DNA of 64,000 nucleotides from VGSG01 sp040756375 (GCA_040756375.1 JBFLZC010000008.1:124001-188000), one strand, 5' to 3'; shown: positions 32,943 through 41,912, numbered from the stretch's first letter. Notes: generated from the sequence alone by a model not told the origin. A program made the numbers and translations.

Positions 32943-34141
32943 TGGAGCCTAAGATCTCATTGCTCGTCGCGGACGACGAACCGATCATTCGCCGCAGGGT
33001 GGCGCTGATGCTGGGAGAACGCTTCCGTATCGAGGAAGCAGGTACTGCGGAATCCGCGCGCGAGGCGTGCAAAAAAGAATACGACGCCATCATCTTGGAC
33101 ATTGTCTTCCCGGACGGCAACGGTATTGATATCTGCAAGGAAACAAAAGCCCGAGATCCATACACTACCATAGTGATATCCTCGTCCCTAGAGAGCGTGG
33201 ACGCGTGGAACCAGGCATTCCAGGCAGGAGCCGACGGATACCTGGAGAAACGAGAGCTGCTCGGGCTTGATCCGCGGAAAATAGTCCTGACGATCGAGAA
33301 TCTGGTGGAACGCAATCGTCTTCGACGACAGTGGGAAGAGACCAATCGGCGACAGACCGAGCTCTTGTCGGTGCTTTCCCATGATGTGAGAGCCCCGTTC
33401 CAGGCGCTCCTGGGCACCATTGAGCTGCTCAGGAGGAGCGCGATTCCGCCCGAAGCCGCAAAAAAGGTCGATCTTCTGCACGGATGTGCGAAGGATCAAC
33501 TTGCCTTCATAAATTCTCTCTTGGATCTGCTGAGGTTGGAGTCGGGCGCGGCAGGCATTCGCAAGAGAGATGTGGACATCAATCTCCCGGTGAACCAGTC
33601 GCTCCAAAGTCTTGGTATACTGGCGGCCAGGAAAGGAATCTCTGTGGTGGCGGATCTCGCCGCGCAGTTGCCGGCAATCGAGGGAGACCTGGCAAAGATT
33701 GCTCAGCTTGCAGGGAATCTCATCAGCAATGCCATCAAGTTCACGCACCGAGGAGGCCGCCTGGTTGTGAGAACCCGAGGCGCGGCTCGTGACAGGCAAG
33801 ACGGCGTGGAGCTCCAGGTTGAAGACAGCGGCATCGGAATCCCATCGGAAGAGCGTGACAAGGTCTTGCAGCGTTTTCATCGAGGCCGGGAAAGAGGTAC
33901 GGAAGGCGAGACCGGCACCGGGCTTGGTCTTTCCATCTGCAAGGAAATTGCCCAGCTCCATGGAGGAATGCTGGAAATCGCTCCGGCTCGGCCTCAAGGC
34001 ACAGTCGTGACCGTATGGTTCCCGATTTCCAGCGACTGTGGCAGCGTCAAGGCCGCGAATGTAAATCAAGACAGGCCGCTCGCAACGCCGAGACGCCGTT
34101 CAGCGCAAAACCAACAGTACCTCATGCCGGCCCCACAATGA
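32942..34141 (+). CDS. Receiver-histidine kinase hybrid
   Basis: 399 residues. An N-terminal receiver (VADDEP, Asp near residue 52 in ILDIVFPDG, Lys in YLEKRE) is followed directly by a kinase core with H-box LSHDVRAPFQ (His near 147), N-box NLISNAIKF, G1 EDSGIGIP and G2 GTGLGLSI. The receiver-first order means that its own kinase may be controlled by phosphorylation from another kinase, most likely the one encoded just upstream with an overlapping stop/start. No DNA-binding domain is present, so output must pass to a further protein. Confidence 0.88.
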   Translation: MEPKISLLVADDEPIIRRRVALMLGERFRIEEAGTAESAREACKKEYDAIILDIVFPDGNGIDICKETKARDPYTTIVISSSLESVDAWNQAFQAGADGYLEKRELLGLDPRKIVLTIENLVERNRLRRQWEETNRRQTELLSVLSHDVRAPFQALLGTIELLRRSAIPPEAAKKVDLLHGCAKDQLAFINSLLDLLRLESGAAGIRKRDVDINLPVNQSLQSLGILAARKGISVVADLAAQLPAIEGDLAKIAQLAGNLISNAIKFTHRGGRLVVRTRGAARDRQDGVELQVEDSGIGIPSEERDKVLQRFHRGRERGTEGETGTGLGLSICKEIAQLHGGMLEIAPARPQGTVVTVWFPISSDCGSVKAANVNQDRPLATPRRRSAQNQQYLMPAPQ

Positions 34142-34145
34142 AGTG

Positions 34146-34901
34146 ATGAACCGACCTAAGACATGCTCTGCCCTCCGGACCCGCTCATCCCCTCAGAGCC
34201 GAGAGGATACGCGGACACATGTGCCGAGTCGTCCCCACGAGGCCGGCACAGGGATCACGAGTCCGTCGAAGCCACCATGGTACGTTCTTCGACTCGCCGC
34301 ATTCTGCATTATTGCTGCCTGGATACTCGCCAGTCTCACCGGGTGCGAAGTAGTCCCGCCCAAGCCGGACGATCTTTTTGTCCTCTACCGCCAGCGCATG
34401 AGAAACGCTGAACTGGACAAGGGCCGAAGCCTCCTCACGGACGAATCCAAGGAACTTGCGCAAAAACTCGCTCAGGATCACAAGCTCAATCAGCCCCCGG
34501 AAAACCTCGCGCTGCTTAACATCCTCGACCCTGCAGCCTCGCCAGTGGTGAAGAAGTCCGCGGACACGGAAGCTTTGCTGCAGATACGGACGCTCCGCGG
34601 CGGATTGCGTCTCCTCCGCCTGACCAGGAAAGATCCCGACTCTCCCTGGCGGATAGACATGGCTCAGGATTTGAAATCTCTCAAGGCTTTCTTGGAAGCT
34701 AAGGCAGCTTTAGAGCAGTTCCGGGACCAGGCGATCGAGTATGCAGCCTCTTGGAAGGCATTCAATGAGCAGATCGGGAAAATAAAGTCTCCGGAACCCC
34801 CTCCTGAGCCTCGCGTTGCGCCCGAGGCCCAGCAAGAGACCAAAAGGAGAGAGCCTGAACGCAAAAAGCCGCCCCCACCGACGAGACGCCAACCCCGGTA
34901 G
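34146..34901 (+). CDS. Probable lipoprotein following the two signalling genes
   Basis: 251 residues. A polar N-terminal extension of about 45 residues precedes a hydrophobic segment (LRLAAFCIIAAWILASLTGC) that ends in a lipobox-like LTGC. The mature part is helical and charged, ending in a Pro/Lys/Arg-rich tail (EPERKKPPPPTRR). The long cytosolic leader is unusual for a lipoprotein, and no better start was found. It begins 4 bases after the hybrid kinase stop, so it belongs to the same transcript. It ends about 110 bases before a strong terminator. Confidence 0.65.
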   Translation: MNRPKTCSALRTRSSPQSREDTRTHVPSRPHEAGTGITSPSKPPWYVLRLAAFCIIAAWILASLTGCEVVPPKPDDLFVLYRQRMRNAELDKGRSLLTDESKELAQKLAQDHKLNQPPENLALLNILDPAASPVVKKSADTEALLQIRTLRGGLRLLRLTRKDPDSPWRIDMAQDLKSLKAFLEAKAALEQFRDQAIEYAASWKAFNEQIGKIKSPEPPPEPRVAPEAQQETKRREPERKKPPPPTRRQPR

Positions 34902-35013
34902 CCCATTACATTAATGCGGTCGCGCACTTGGGGCGCCACTGACCTTCTTCCAAATTCAATGGTCCGGAATAGGCGACAGAACTTCTGAAACGAAGCACTC
35001 GGTCACGCAAAAA

Positions 35014-35066
35014 CCCCGGCCTCCTGTTCTCAACGAACCGGTAGGCCGGGGCTTTTTGGTTTTTTC
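35014..35066 (+). terminator. Rho-independent terminator
   Basis: CCCCGGCCT, a 20-base loop, AGGCCGGGG, then CTTTTTGGTTTTTT. It closes the three-gene signalling unit. The A-run on the left flank (AAAAACCCC) lets it also work for the minus-strand gene that ends at 35110. Confidence 0.88.
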
Positions 35067-35109
35067 GGGGGATTGACTCAGAAACGCGCGACTATGTTGC
35101 CCGAATGTT

Positions 35110-35439
35110 CTAGCGCCACATGGGTTTGCCTAAGCTCTGGGGAGGTTGGTAGTATTGCATGGGCATCATGTTATATGCAGGAGCACCGTACTGCATTGGG
35201 GGCGGCGCGTATTGAGCCCCTGGAGGAGGGCACGCAGGCGGCGCACACGTGGACGGCTGCGCATAGGGTGTCGGCTGTCCTGCTGAACAAGAAGAATAGG
35301 GTGCGCTTCCCGAAGCGCCGGATCCGCGCAGTTCGTATGTCGTAATTGTGCCTTTGTACACCGTGTAAGCGTCGGCTAACTGGAACGCGCCGGCTGCCAC
35401 CACCAGGATTGCAATACCAATGGCCACTTTGGTTATCAT
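35110..35439 (-). CDS. Small exported Pro- and Cys-containing protein
   Basis: 109 residues from an ATG with AAGGAG six bases upstream. A leader (VAIGIAILVVAAGAFQLADA) is followed by YTVYKGTITTYELRG, then a Ser/Cys/Pro-rich part (SSCSAGQPTPYA, CAPPACPPPGAQYAPPP) and a Met/Gln/Tyr-rich end. Its design parallels the protein at 13119-13469. The open frame reaches 35721, but the upstream part has no leader or ribosome site. Function unknown, probably envelope-located. Confidence 0.65.
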   Translation of the reverse strand: MITKVAIGIAILVVAAGAFQLADAYTVYKGTITTYELRGSGASGSAPYSSCSAGQPTPYAQPSTCAPPACPPPGAQYAPPPMQYGAPAYNMMPMQYYQPPQSLGKPMWR

Positions 35440-35558
35440 ACCCAACTCCTTTTCTCTCGAGCTAAGAAGCCTGATGAGCAAAATTTCATAATATCTTGAT
35501 TTAGCACCGGTATCATACCATGAATTGTGTTTCAGTGTCAATATTCCTGTGTAAACAA

Positions 35559-35591
35559 CTAAATGGATTATTATCCGATAATTCCATTTAG
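35559..35591. promoter_or_regulatory. AT-rich palindrome, operator-like
   Basis: CTAAATGGA and TCCATTTAG enclose an inner TTAT/ATAA pair around CCG. It lies about 120 bases upstream of the minus-strand exported protein and 215 bases before the plus-strand gene at 35809. A binding site for a dimeric regulator is possible; none is identified. The rest of 35440-35808 shows no gene. Confidence 0.35.
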
Positions 35592-35808
35592 GTATATTGA
35601 CTTGCCTCCTTCCTATTGCCCCTAAAGAAGGGTGCGAAATGGTCGGAGCCTCTCCCCCTTGACCAAGGGTTTGGCCCGTGCTAACCGTCTCTTTAGCAAA
35701 GCAAACGTCGCTTATCGTCATAACGAGAGAGCCTTGCTGCTAGAATGGCAGGCGTGCATGTGCCCGAGAATGTGAGCGCGAGACGTGCCCACCGTGCATG
35801 GTGTTCCA

Positions 35809-36282
35809 ATGTTTGAACAGAGAGTTAGTGCCAAAGATGCGGCGTTCCTCCTGGATTTGCCATCTGCCGAAGAATTGGCGGCCGTTCCTTGGAGTGAGAT
35901 TGGCGAGCCTGCTCCGGCAAAGGATGGGTACCGTCTGAGCCACATCATGATCTTCAGACTCGCAGCGATCATGAAGGGGCTCGGGGTCGAGTCCGGGAAG
36001 GCATATCGCTACGCAGAGGCCGTACTGCGTACGAGCCTGTTTTCCCCTCAGGAAGAAGGACTTCTCGCGTCGCTAGAAAACGAGACGGAGGAACTCTACT
36101 GCCAGATCGCGGACAATCAATTGGCAAGGATCTTCGTCCGAAACGCGGATGACCAAAAGGAAAGGGAACTGGGCGCGGTGAAGCCGGTCCTCCTTCCCAC
36201 CACGCGGTGCGAAATCAATGTCTTTCGGGCTGTCAGGCCCATTCTCTATAGGGCGCAACGTCTCCAAAAGAAGGGGAAGTAG
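35809..36282 (+). CDS. Hypothetical protein, weakly MerR-like N-terminus
   Basis: 157 residues (or 165 from a GTG at 35785). The beginning (VSAKDAAFLLDLPSAEELAA, then YRLSHIMIFRLAAIMKGLG) loosely resembles the helix-turn-helix and dimerising helix of MerR-like regulators or excisionases. The rest is helical with no recognised motif. Neither start has a good ribosome site. I cannot name a function; a DNA-binding role is a guess. Confidence 0.55.
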   Translation: MFEQRVSAKDAAFLLDLPSAEELAAVPWSEIGEPAPAKDGYRLSHIMIFRLAAIMKGLGVESGKAYRYAEAVLRTSLFSPQEEGLLASLENETEELYCQIADNQLARIFVRNADDQKERELGAVKPVLLPTTRCEINVFRAVRPILYRAQRLQKKGK

Positions 36283-36347
36283 GAGCGACTTCGGACCGCG
36301 ATCTCACCGGGATGGCTATACGGATGGGACGGCGGAATCCGGGTGGA

Positions 36348-36641
36348 CTATCGTTTCGCCAGGCAGCCCTTGTGCTCGATTTCTCGCATCACTGATTCGA
36401 GCTGCCGCTTCATGGTTCCCTTGGTAAGCTTATAGCTTCGGATCATCTCCAGTGACCCTGCATCAATGGCCGACCCGAGTACTATGTCGACCGTCTTGAT
36501 GTCCTGCTGGTAGTTCTGGGCCATGCGAACCAGTTCAGAGCAGCTCTTGCACTCGGTACACTCCGCGAAAGCCGGCTGAGCCGCGGTGACGGCAAGAGCT
36601 ATAAGCATGGCAGCGGTCAGCCATCTGGTCGTATTCGACAT
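36348..36641 (-). CDS. Small exported protein with CxxCxxC motif
   Basis: 97 residues. GAGGAG lies 8 bases upstream of the ATG. A clean signal peptide (WLTAAMLIALAVTAAQPAFA) is cut before ECTECKSCSEL. The mature part carries Cys at this CxxCxxC cluster and one more near the C-terminus (HKGCLAKR), with helical sequence between. The cluster could bind a metal or form disulfides in the periplasm. Family unknown. Confidence 0.7.
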   Translation of the reverse strand: MSNTTRWLTAAMLIALAVTAAQPAFAECTECKSCSELVRMAQNYQQDIKTVDIVLGSAIDAGSLEMIRSYKLTKGTMKRQLESVMREIEHKGCLAKR

Positions 36642-37188
36642 GGTCTTGGCTCCTCTCACATCCCTCATTCGCAGCGCGTGTGGAACGAGGCTTGATGCGG
36701 GCTTATTGCACGTCTCTTCGCGCGAACTCTGCCCGCGCGGGCTTATTATAGCATAAGACGCGTGATAAGCAACATAAATATTTACTGACAGTTGTCATAA
36801 TTAATTAAAGTTATTTATACCTTGATCATAATAATATGCTGTAATCATATCATTTATGTAATATGACCCCCCTTCGGTCACGATGGGCAAATTCCGAGAG
36901 CACGCAGTCAATGAGCTCCTATTCCTCATTTTCGCGAACGCGGGAATCCGGAGGCTCAATACACAGATAGTGGAAAACCTTGTACGAAACCCCAAGGCTG
37001 GATTCCTGTTCCCGTTTCCGCTGGAATGACGTTCTTTTGCCTGAAAATAGCCTAGCCCCTGTAGACGAGGCACCTCGCGGTTGGTGCCACGGATGTGTCC
37101 CGCGTCCCGTGGGACGTGCGATGATACGTTCGCGCCAGACCCCGATCTTCGCATCACTGAATGGTTGCGCTTCGGACGGAGAACCGGT
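36642..37188. other. Gene-free region with an AT-rich patch and a decayed repeat
   Basis: 36740-36865 is strikingly AT-rich compared with its surroundings (for example TAATTAATTAAAGTTATTTA). 36935-37036 holds inverted, decayed halves of a TTCGCGAACGCGGGAATCC-like repeat, with CTGGATTCCTGTTCCCG at the other side. A minus-strand ORF over it (36801-37157) has no protein-like features. Confidence 0.4.
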
Positions 37189-37217
37189 TTGACAAATTTC
37201 CGCGTTCAGCGTAAAAT
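37189..37217 (+). promoter_or_regulatory. Sigma-70-type promoter
   Basis: TTGACA (37189-37194), a 17-base spacer and TAAAAT (37212-37217), 31 bases before the GTG start of the exported protein at 37249. Near-consensus in both boxes and spacing. Confidence 0.65.
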
Positions 37218-37248
37218 TGTTACATTATCCCACTCAAAAGAGGACTTC

Positions 37249-37722
37249 GTGCGACCGAACAAATTGTGTATTTGCTGCATTCTGCTCGGAATGCTGGTAG
37301 CGCTCTTTCCTGCCACTTCGTCGGCAAAGGTTCTCCGGGGCTTCCAAGGTATCGAGCTTGGTATGAAGAGGTCCCAGGCCATTGATGTGCTTCGCAGCCT
37401 AAAAGGGAATGAGCCCGCGGTATTGACGGAACCGAACGGCTTCAGCTTCCTGGTGAAGAACAGTAAGCTCTTTCGGCATGCTCGTTACCGTTTTGATGAA
37501 AACGGCATGCTCACCGAGATCCTGCTAACCATGCGGGAAGTGCTGGGAAGAGATAAGATCCTGGAAGAGCTCAACAAGACTTACAACTTGGAGTTAGCCG
37601 ACAAGGGTTCCGTGGTGCGTGAAGGCGTCATGTTCTCGGTCCAGGGTAATGACCTATCGATCAAAGACGCCAATTTGGGAATTGCCAAGACTTCCGCGGA
37701 TGGTCGGGGACCCACCAGGTAG
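37249..37722 (+). CDS. Small exported protein of unknown function
   Basis: 157 residues from a GTG start with AGAGGA just upstream and a near-consensus promoter before it. A leader (KLCICCILLGMLVALFPATS) ends in SSAKV. The mature part (FQGIELGMKRSQAIDVLRSL) resembles small periplasmic proteins with a SmpA/BamE-like or KxDL-type start (GxxLGMxxxxVxxxL), but I cannot assign a family. The frame is open to 37081, but the leader and promoter fix the start here. Confidence 0.65.
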   Translation: MRPNKLCICCILLGMLVALFPATSSAKVLRGFQGIELGMKRSQAIDVLRSLKGNEPAVLTEPNGFSFLVKNSKLFRHARYRFDENGMLTEILLTMREVLGRDKILEELNKTYNLELADKGSVVREGVMFSVQGNDLSIKDANLGIAKTSADGRGPTR

Positions 37723-37889
37723 CCTGACAAGCTCGAGCAGCCATCTTCGCGAAAAGGCCTCCCGACCTTTCGGTCACGGGAGCTGGACTGTCCTGTCTCC
37801 AAGACCAACCCCACCAAATGCAGAGATCGGCCGGAGACATAGAAACTCTCGGCTTGGTTGGAGATCAATCCCTTCTGCTGAACGGTCGT

Positions 37890-38159
37890 CTACAGCGCGC
37901 CCGGGTTCCAGTCCGGGAACTTGAGGCCCCTGAATTCGCCGCTCGCGAGTCTAAAGCAGACGATTCGAGGGCGTCCTTTCTCGGCTTCGAGTTCTTTGAT
38001 CTTCTTATCTATCCACTCCCATGCGGTCTTCATGGTATCAAGCGTTCCCTGAGGCGCCTCGACAGTGCGCACTTCATCATCGTCCCATGAGAAGGTGACA
38101 CAACCAGGTTTCATGCTTTCCAAGACTTTGTCACCCCACGGTGACTCCTGCGATCCCAT
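37890..38159 (-). CDS. Hypothetical 89-residue protein
   Basis: 89 residues, soluble, charged. GGAGGA lies 5 bases before the ATG. The sequence (VTFSWDDDEVRTVEAPQGTL, MKTAWEWIDKKIKELEAEKG) suggests a small alpha/beta protein. It lies 32 bases downstream of ecfT on the same strand and may be co-transcribed with it. No family recognised. Confidence 0.6.
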   Translation of the reverse strand: MGSQESPWGDKVLESMKPGCVTFSWDDDEVRTVEAPQGTLDTMKTAWEWIDKKIKELEAEKGRPRIVCFRLASGEFRGLKFPDWNPGAL

Positions 38160-38191
38160 ATCAGTCCTCCATGCATTTCGATGTGTCGAGA

Positions 38192-39001
38192 TCAGGCCAA
38201 GACAAAGACTTGAAGAACGAACAACATCGCCAGCCCGCCCACAGCCAGATAATCACGAGCGGCCAGGCGCAATGGCCGAAACTCGGTTCTTGGCCGGCCG
38301 GCCGCAAATCCCCGCGCGCGCATCGCCGACGACAAGAGATCGGCTCTCCTGAGCGCCCCGAAGAGCGCCGGCGTCAACACGGACACGAACAGGCCCGCGC
38401 GGGTGACCGCGTTACCCTGTTCAAATTCTACGCCACGTGATCTTTGAGCATCAATGGTGCTCTTCAACTCCCACTCAATTATGGGCACAAAGCGCATGGC
38501 CAATTGCATCACGAGCGCCAGCTCTTCCACAGGGACGCGCAAAGGTTTCAGCGGTCTTCCCAATCGCTCAACACCATGGGTGATGGCGGTAGGAGTGGTG
38601 GTGAAAGTGAGCAGCATGGCCAGCGCGATAGCTTCCGTGAGCTGCACCGTGATGAGCAGGGCGGATCTTAATCCTTCATAGCTAATGGGAAGTACCCATT
38701 TCCCCAATGTGACGGCAGTGCCTTCTGAAACGAAGAAGACATTCAACAGAGCCACCAGGAGCAGCATCCACTTGAACCTGAAGAGCCCTCCGATCCAGAG
38801 TTTCCATCCCACTCGACTCGCGCACGCGGCCACGAGAACCGCGAGCCCCGTGACAACAGTCGCAGCCGTGTTTGCTGCATAGAACAGCCCCATGACCACT
38901 GCGAGCATTCCGATCAGTTTTACACGAGGGTCAAATCCATGCACCCACGAGTCCATAGGGACATAGGCTCCGATCAAGGTGTGTTCAGCAAGCCTTCTCA
39001 T
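38192..39001 (-). CDS. ecfT: EcfT, transmembrane component of an ECF vitamin/metal transporter
   Basis: 269 residues with five to six transmembrane segments. The conserved helices with the Ala-Arg-Gly signature are visible (ALRRADLLSSAMRARGF), which in EcfT/CbiQ proteins touch the ATPase subunits. EcfT couples energy from EcfA ATPases to a substrate-binding S component in vitamin, Co or Ni uptake. No EcfA or S component is next to it, so it must pair with subunits encoded elsewhere or be an orphan. Substrate unknown. Confidence 0.82.
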   Translation of the reverse strand: MRRLAEHTLIGAYVPMDSWVHGFDPRVKLIGMLAVVMGLFYAANTAATVVTGLAVLVAACASRVGWKLWIGGLFRFKWMLLLVALLNVFFVSEGTAVTLGKWVLPISYEGLRSALLITVQLTEAIALAMLLTFTTTPTAITHGVERLGRPLKPLRVPVEELALVMQLAMRFVPIIEWELKSTIDAQRSRGVEFEQGNAVTRAGLFVSVLTPALFGALRRADLLSSAMRARGFAAGRPRTEFRPLRLAARDYLAVGGLAMLFVLQVFVLA

Positions 39002-39121
39002 TGGCCGGTTCTCGTCTCGTCTCCTTTAGGTAAGGCTTGACCTGGATCCTGAAGCTTGTCCGACCCCCGAAGCCGAGGACTTCCGCGATTGGTTGTGGCT
39101 CTCTCGTTATGCCACTCGCTG

Positions 39122-39790
39122 TCACTCGCGTCCCTTAAGAACCTCGCATTCCCAACCGGAGGACGTGACCCGCAAATGGGTGGCCCAATTCTTTATGGGC
39201 CTTGGTTTGGACGTGAAGGTCTGTTTCCATTTCTCCGCGATAGGATCCCAGACATGCGAGGTAAAGGAGAAGGTTTTGTCGCCCTTTGTGAATAGGGTGA
39301 GAGTCCATTCTTCAGTAATGTAATCCTTGCACAGCCTGGCCAGGGAGCACTTCGTCTCGTTGTTGACGATATCTATGGCCTTATTCTTCAGCTGTCTCTT
39401 GTATGCCGCGTGATCGTGTTTCTTGATACCGGGGTCAGCCCGCCCAGGCTTCTCTTTCCTTTCTTCCGCGCCACTGGCAGCCTCCGCGGTTGCAGGTTCG
39501 GTTTTCGGGGGCAATTTTGCCGATCCGACACTTACCGGCTTTGGAGGTTCATCGGCGTCAAACTCACGCTCTGTGGCGGGAGCAGGCCTTGGTTCCCGGT
39601 CTCTAGCGGTAAGGCTCTCTTTTGGAGGAATCACGGGCGTGGAATCGTTTTCGAGCTTAGGCTTGATGAGTTTACCCGATTGCGAAGGAGGGTTCTTCTC
39701 CGAGGAGGTCTCCTTTGAGCTGAATAGGAAAGGAATACACCCTGTCATCCATAAGACGCACAGGCTGACAGCCACCAACCCGACTCGCAT
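39122..39790 (-). CDS. Lipoprotein with Pro/Glu-rich linker
   Basis: 222 residues from the ATG at 39790, preceded by a weak AGGA; an ATG at 39820 is also in frame. The leader MRVGLVAVSLCVLWMTGC has a clear lipobox. A low-complexity linker (Pro, Glu, Lys, Ala; about 20-130) leads to a C-terminal domain of about 90 residues (KCSLARLCKDYITEEWTLTL, two Cys near LARLC) with alternating beta strands. Family unknown; outer- or inner-membrane anchored envelope protein. Confidence 0.7.
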   Translation of the reverse strand: MRVGLVAVSLCVLWMTGCIPFLFSSKETSSEKNPPSQSGKLIKPKLENDSTPVIPPKESLTARDREPRPAPATEREFDADEPPKPVSVGSAKLPPKTEPATAEAASGAEERKEKPGRADPGIKKHDHAAYKRQLKNKAIDIVNNETKCSLARLCKDYITEEWTLTLFTKGDKTFSFTSHVWDPIAEKWKQTFTSKPRPIKNWATHLRVTSSGWECEVLKGRE

Positions 39791-40060
39791 TTTCCTATCG
39801 CAACTTCGATCAATCCCCATTTGTCGGTCGCTTGCCGCGTCAATGCTTTTCGAGATAGCTCGGGAGCTACCACGGCGATCAGGCACAAGGTCCCGGGCCG
39901 GCGCATCCCGCCCGATCCCGAGATCATCTACTGGTACTGCTTTTCCGCCCAAAACGCAACATGGGTGGCATCAGGGCTCCACGCGGAGATGGTCTACCAG
40001 AGGAAACCAAGTGTGAGCGGCCCGAAAGTCCTGCGGAGTTTGCGCACCATGACAGGCTGC

Positions 40061-41857
40061 TCATCGGGCCGCCTTTCGAAGTCGTTCTTCCAGACGAGAC
40101 AACTGATCTCCCAGAGCTTTAGGAAGGCGATCTCCGAACTGCTCGTAGTGCTCCCGGATCGTGGGAGCCTCGGCCAACCAGCTTTCCACATCCACACTCA
40201 GAAGCTCCTTTAGAGCATCAGGCGCCAAGTCCAGACCGCTCATATCCAAAGCATCGGAAGTAGGCAATCGACCGATCGGGCTCTCTACGGCCTTGCCGCT
40301 ACCTTCACATCGCTCGAAGATCCACTTGAGCACCCGACTATTGTCTCCGAATCCGGGCCAAAGGAACTTGCCGCGGGAATCTTGGCGGAACCAGTTCACG
40401 TAGTAGATCTTCGGCAATTTGGCCGGTTCGGTCATGGTACCGATTTTCAGCCAGTGCGCGAAGTAGTCGCCCATGTGGTACCCGCAAAAGGGCAACATGG
40501 CCATCGGATCTCGGCGGACTCGGCCTACTTTACCCGTAGCCGCGAAGGTTGTTTCGCTGCTCATGATCGAGGCGAGGAACGTGCCGTGCTGCCAATCAAA
40601 AGCTTCTGTTACCAACGGGATCACCGTCGCGCGACGACCACCCACGAGGATCGCGTCGATAGGCACACCGGCAGGGTCTTCCCAGTCCGAGGCAATGACG
40701 GGGCATTGTCTGGCAGGAGTCGTGAAACGCGCGTTTGGATGTGCCGCGGCGCGTCCGCATCCAGGTTTCCAGGGCCGCCTGAGCCAATCGATCAGTTCTT
40801 CCGGCTGATCGTCGGTCATTCCTTCCCACCAAACGTCATTGTCCGGGGTCAATGCGCAGTTCGTAAAAATAGAGCCCGTGGCTGTGGTGAGAACGGCATT
40901 GAGATTGGACTTCAGGCTTGTACCTGGAGCCACCCCGAAAAAGCCATTTTCCGGATTTATCGCGTACAGTCGGCCACCCGGGCCGAATTTCATCCACGCG
41001 ATATCGTCGCCGATGGTCTCGGCTTTCCAGCCCGGGATCGAGGGCCTGAGCATAGCCAGGTTGGTCTTTCCGCAGGCGGACGGAAAAGCCCCGCAAATGT
41101 AGCGGACCTGCCCATCGGGGTTGGTCAGCTTCAGGATGAGCATGTGCTCCGCCATCCAACCTTGGTCTCGCGCCTGAACCGAAGCGATCCTCAGGGAATG
41201 GCATTTCTTGCCCAGCAGGGCATTGCCGCCGTATCCTGAGCCGAAGGACCATATCTCCCGCGTCTCGGGGAAGTGGCAGATATACTTGTGCTCGGCATTA
41301 CACGGCCACGCGGCGTCAGCGGCGCCGGCTTCGAGTGGAGCCCCCACCGAGTGAAGACCTCGAACGAATTCCTCATCAGGATCCAAGCTTTCGAAGACGT
41401 TTTGGCTCACGCGAGCCATGATTTGCATATTTGCCACCACGTACGGAGAGTCGGTCAGCTCCACGCCAACTTTGGCAATGGGAGATCCCTGGGGGCCCAT
41501 GCTGTACGGGATCACGTACAAAGTGCGGCCCTTCATGGATCCCTCAAACAGGCCCTTGAGGCGCGCCTTCATCTCGTCGGGATCTGCCCAATTGTTTGTG
41601 GGACCTGCTTCTTCCTTGCTCTTGGAGCAGATAAAAGTTCGGTCTTCCACGCGAGCTACGTCCCCAGGATCGGACCGGACGAAAATGCTGTTGGGCCGCT
41701 TGAACGGGTTCAGCGGAATCGCCGTGCCGGTCTGGATCATCATCCGTACCATCTCTTGGTATTCTCGGTCCGATCCATCGCACCAGCGTATTTCATCCGG
41801 CTTGCACATTCGGGCGACTTCTTCAACCCATTCCTGGAGCCTCTTGTGTTCAATCAT
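40061..41857 (-). CDS. pckG: Phosphoenolpyruvate carboxykinase (GTP)
   Basis: 598 residues from the ATG at 41857, which has AGAGGAA upstream. The GTP-type signature GAFPSACGKTNLAM (P-loop with the reactive Cys) and the substrate-site region FGSGYGGNALLGKKCHSLRIA are intact. It interconverts oxaloacetate plus GTP with PEP plus CO2 at the start of gluconeogenesis, or runs in the anaplerotic direction in some anaerobes. A longer frame to 42004 crosses a terminator hairpin and is rejected. A terminator for the upstream gene precedes it, so it has its own promoter. Confidence 0.97.
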   Translation of the reverse strand: MIEHKRLQEWVEEVARMCKPDEIRWCDGSDREYQEMVRMMIQTGTAIPLNPFKRPNSIFVRSDPGDVARVEDRTFICSKSKEEAGPTNNWADPDEMKARLKGLFEGSMKGRTLYVIPYSMGPQGSPIAKVGVELTDSPYVVANMQIMARVSQNVFESLDPDEEFVRGLHSVGAPLEAGAADAAWPCNAEHKYICHFPETREIWSFGSGYGGNALLGKKCHSLRIASVQARDQGWMAEHMLILKLTNPDGQVRYICGAFPSACGKTNLAMLRPSIPGWKAETIGDDIAWMKFGPGGRLYAINPENGFFGVAPGTSLKSNLNAVLTTATGSIFTNCALTPDNDVWWEGMTDDQPEELIDWLRRPWKPGCGRAAAHPNARFTTPARQCPVIASDWEDPAGVPIDAILVGGRRATVIPLVTEAFDWQHGTFLASIMSSETTFAATGKVGRVRRDPMAMLPFCGYHMGDYFAHWLKIGTMTEPAKLPKIYYVNWFRQDSRGKFLWPGFGDNSRVLKWIFERCEGSGKAVESPIGRLPTSDALDMSGLDLAPDALKELLSVDVESWLAEAPTIREHYEQFGDRLPKALGDQLSRLEERLRKAAR

Positions 41858-41912
41858 CGCAACTTCCTCTCCATAGCAGTCTGTGAGACGAACTCTTTGC
41901 ATCTCATGGTAT

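Noticed and set aside
36801..37157. Minus-strand ORF of 118 codons
   Set aside because: Covers a decayed repeat and the AT-rich patch; no leader, domain or ribosome site.
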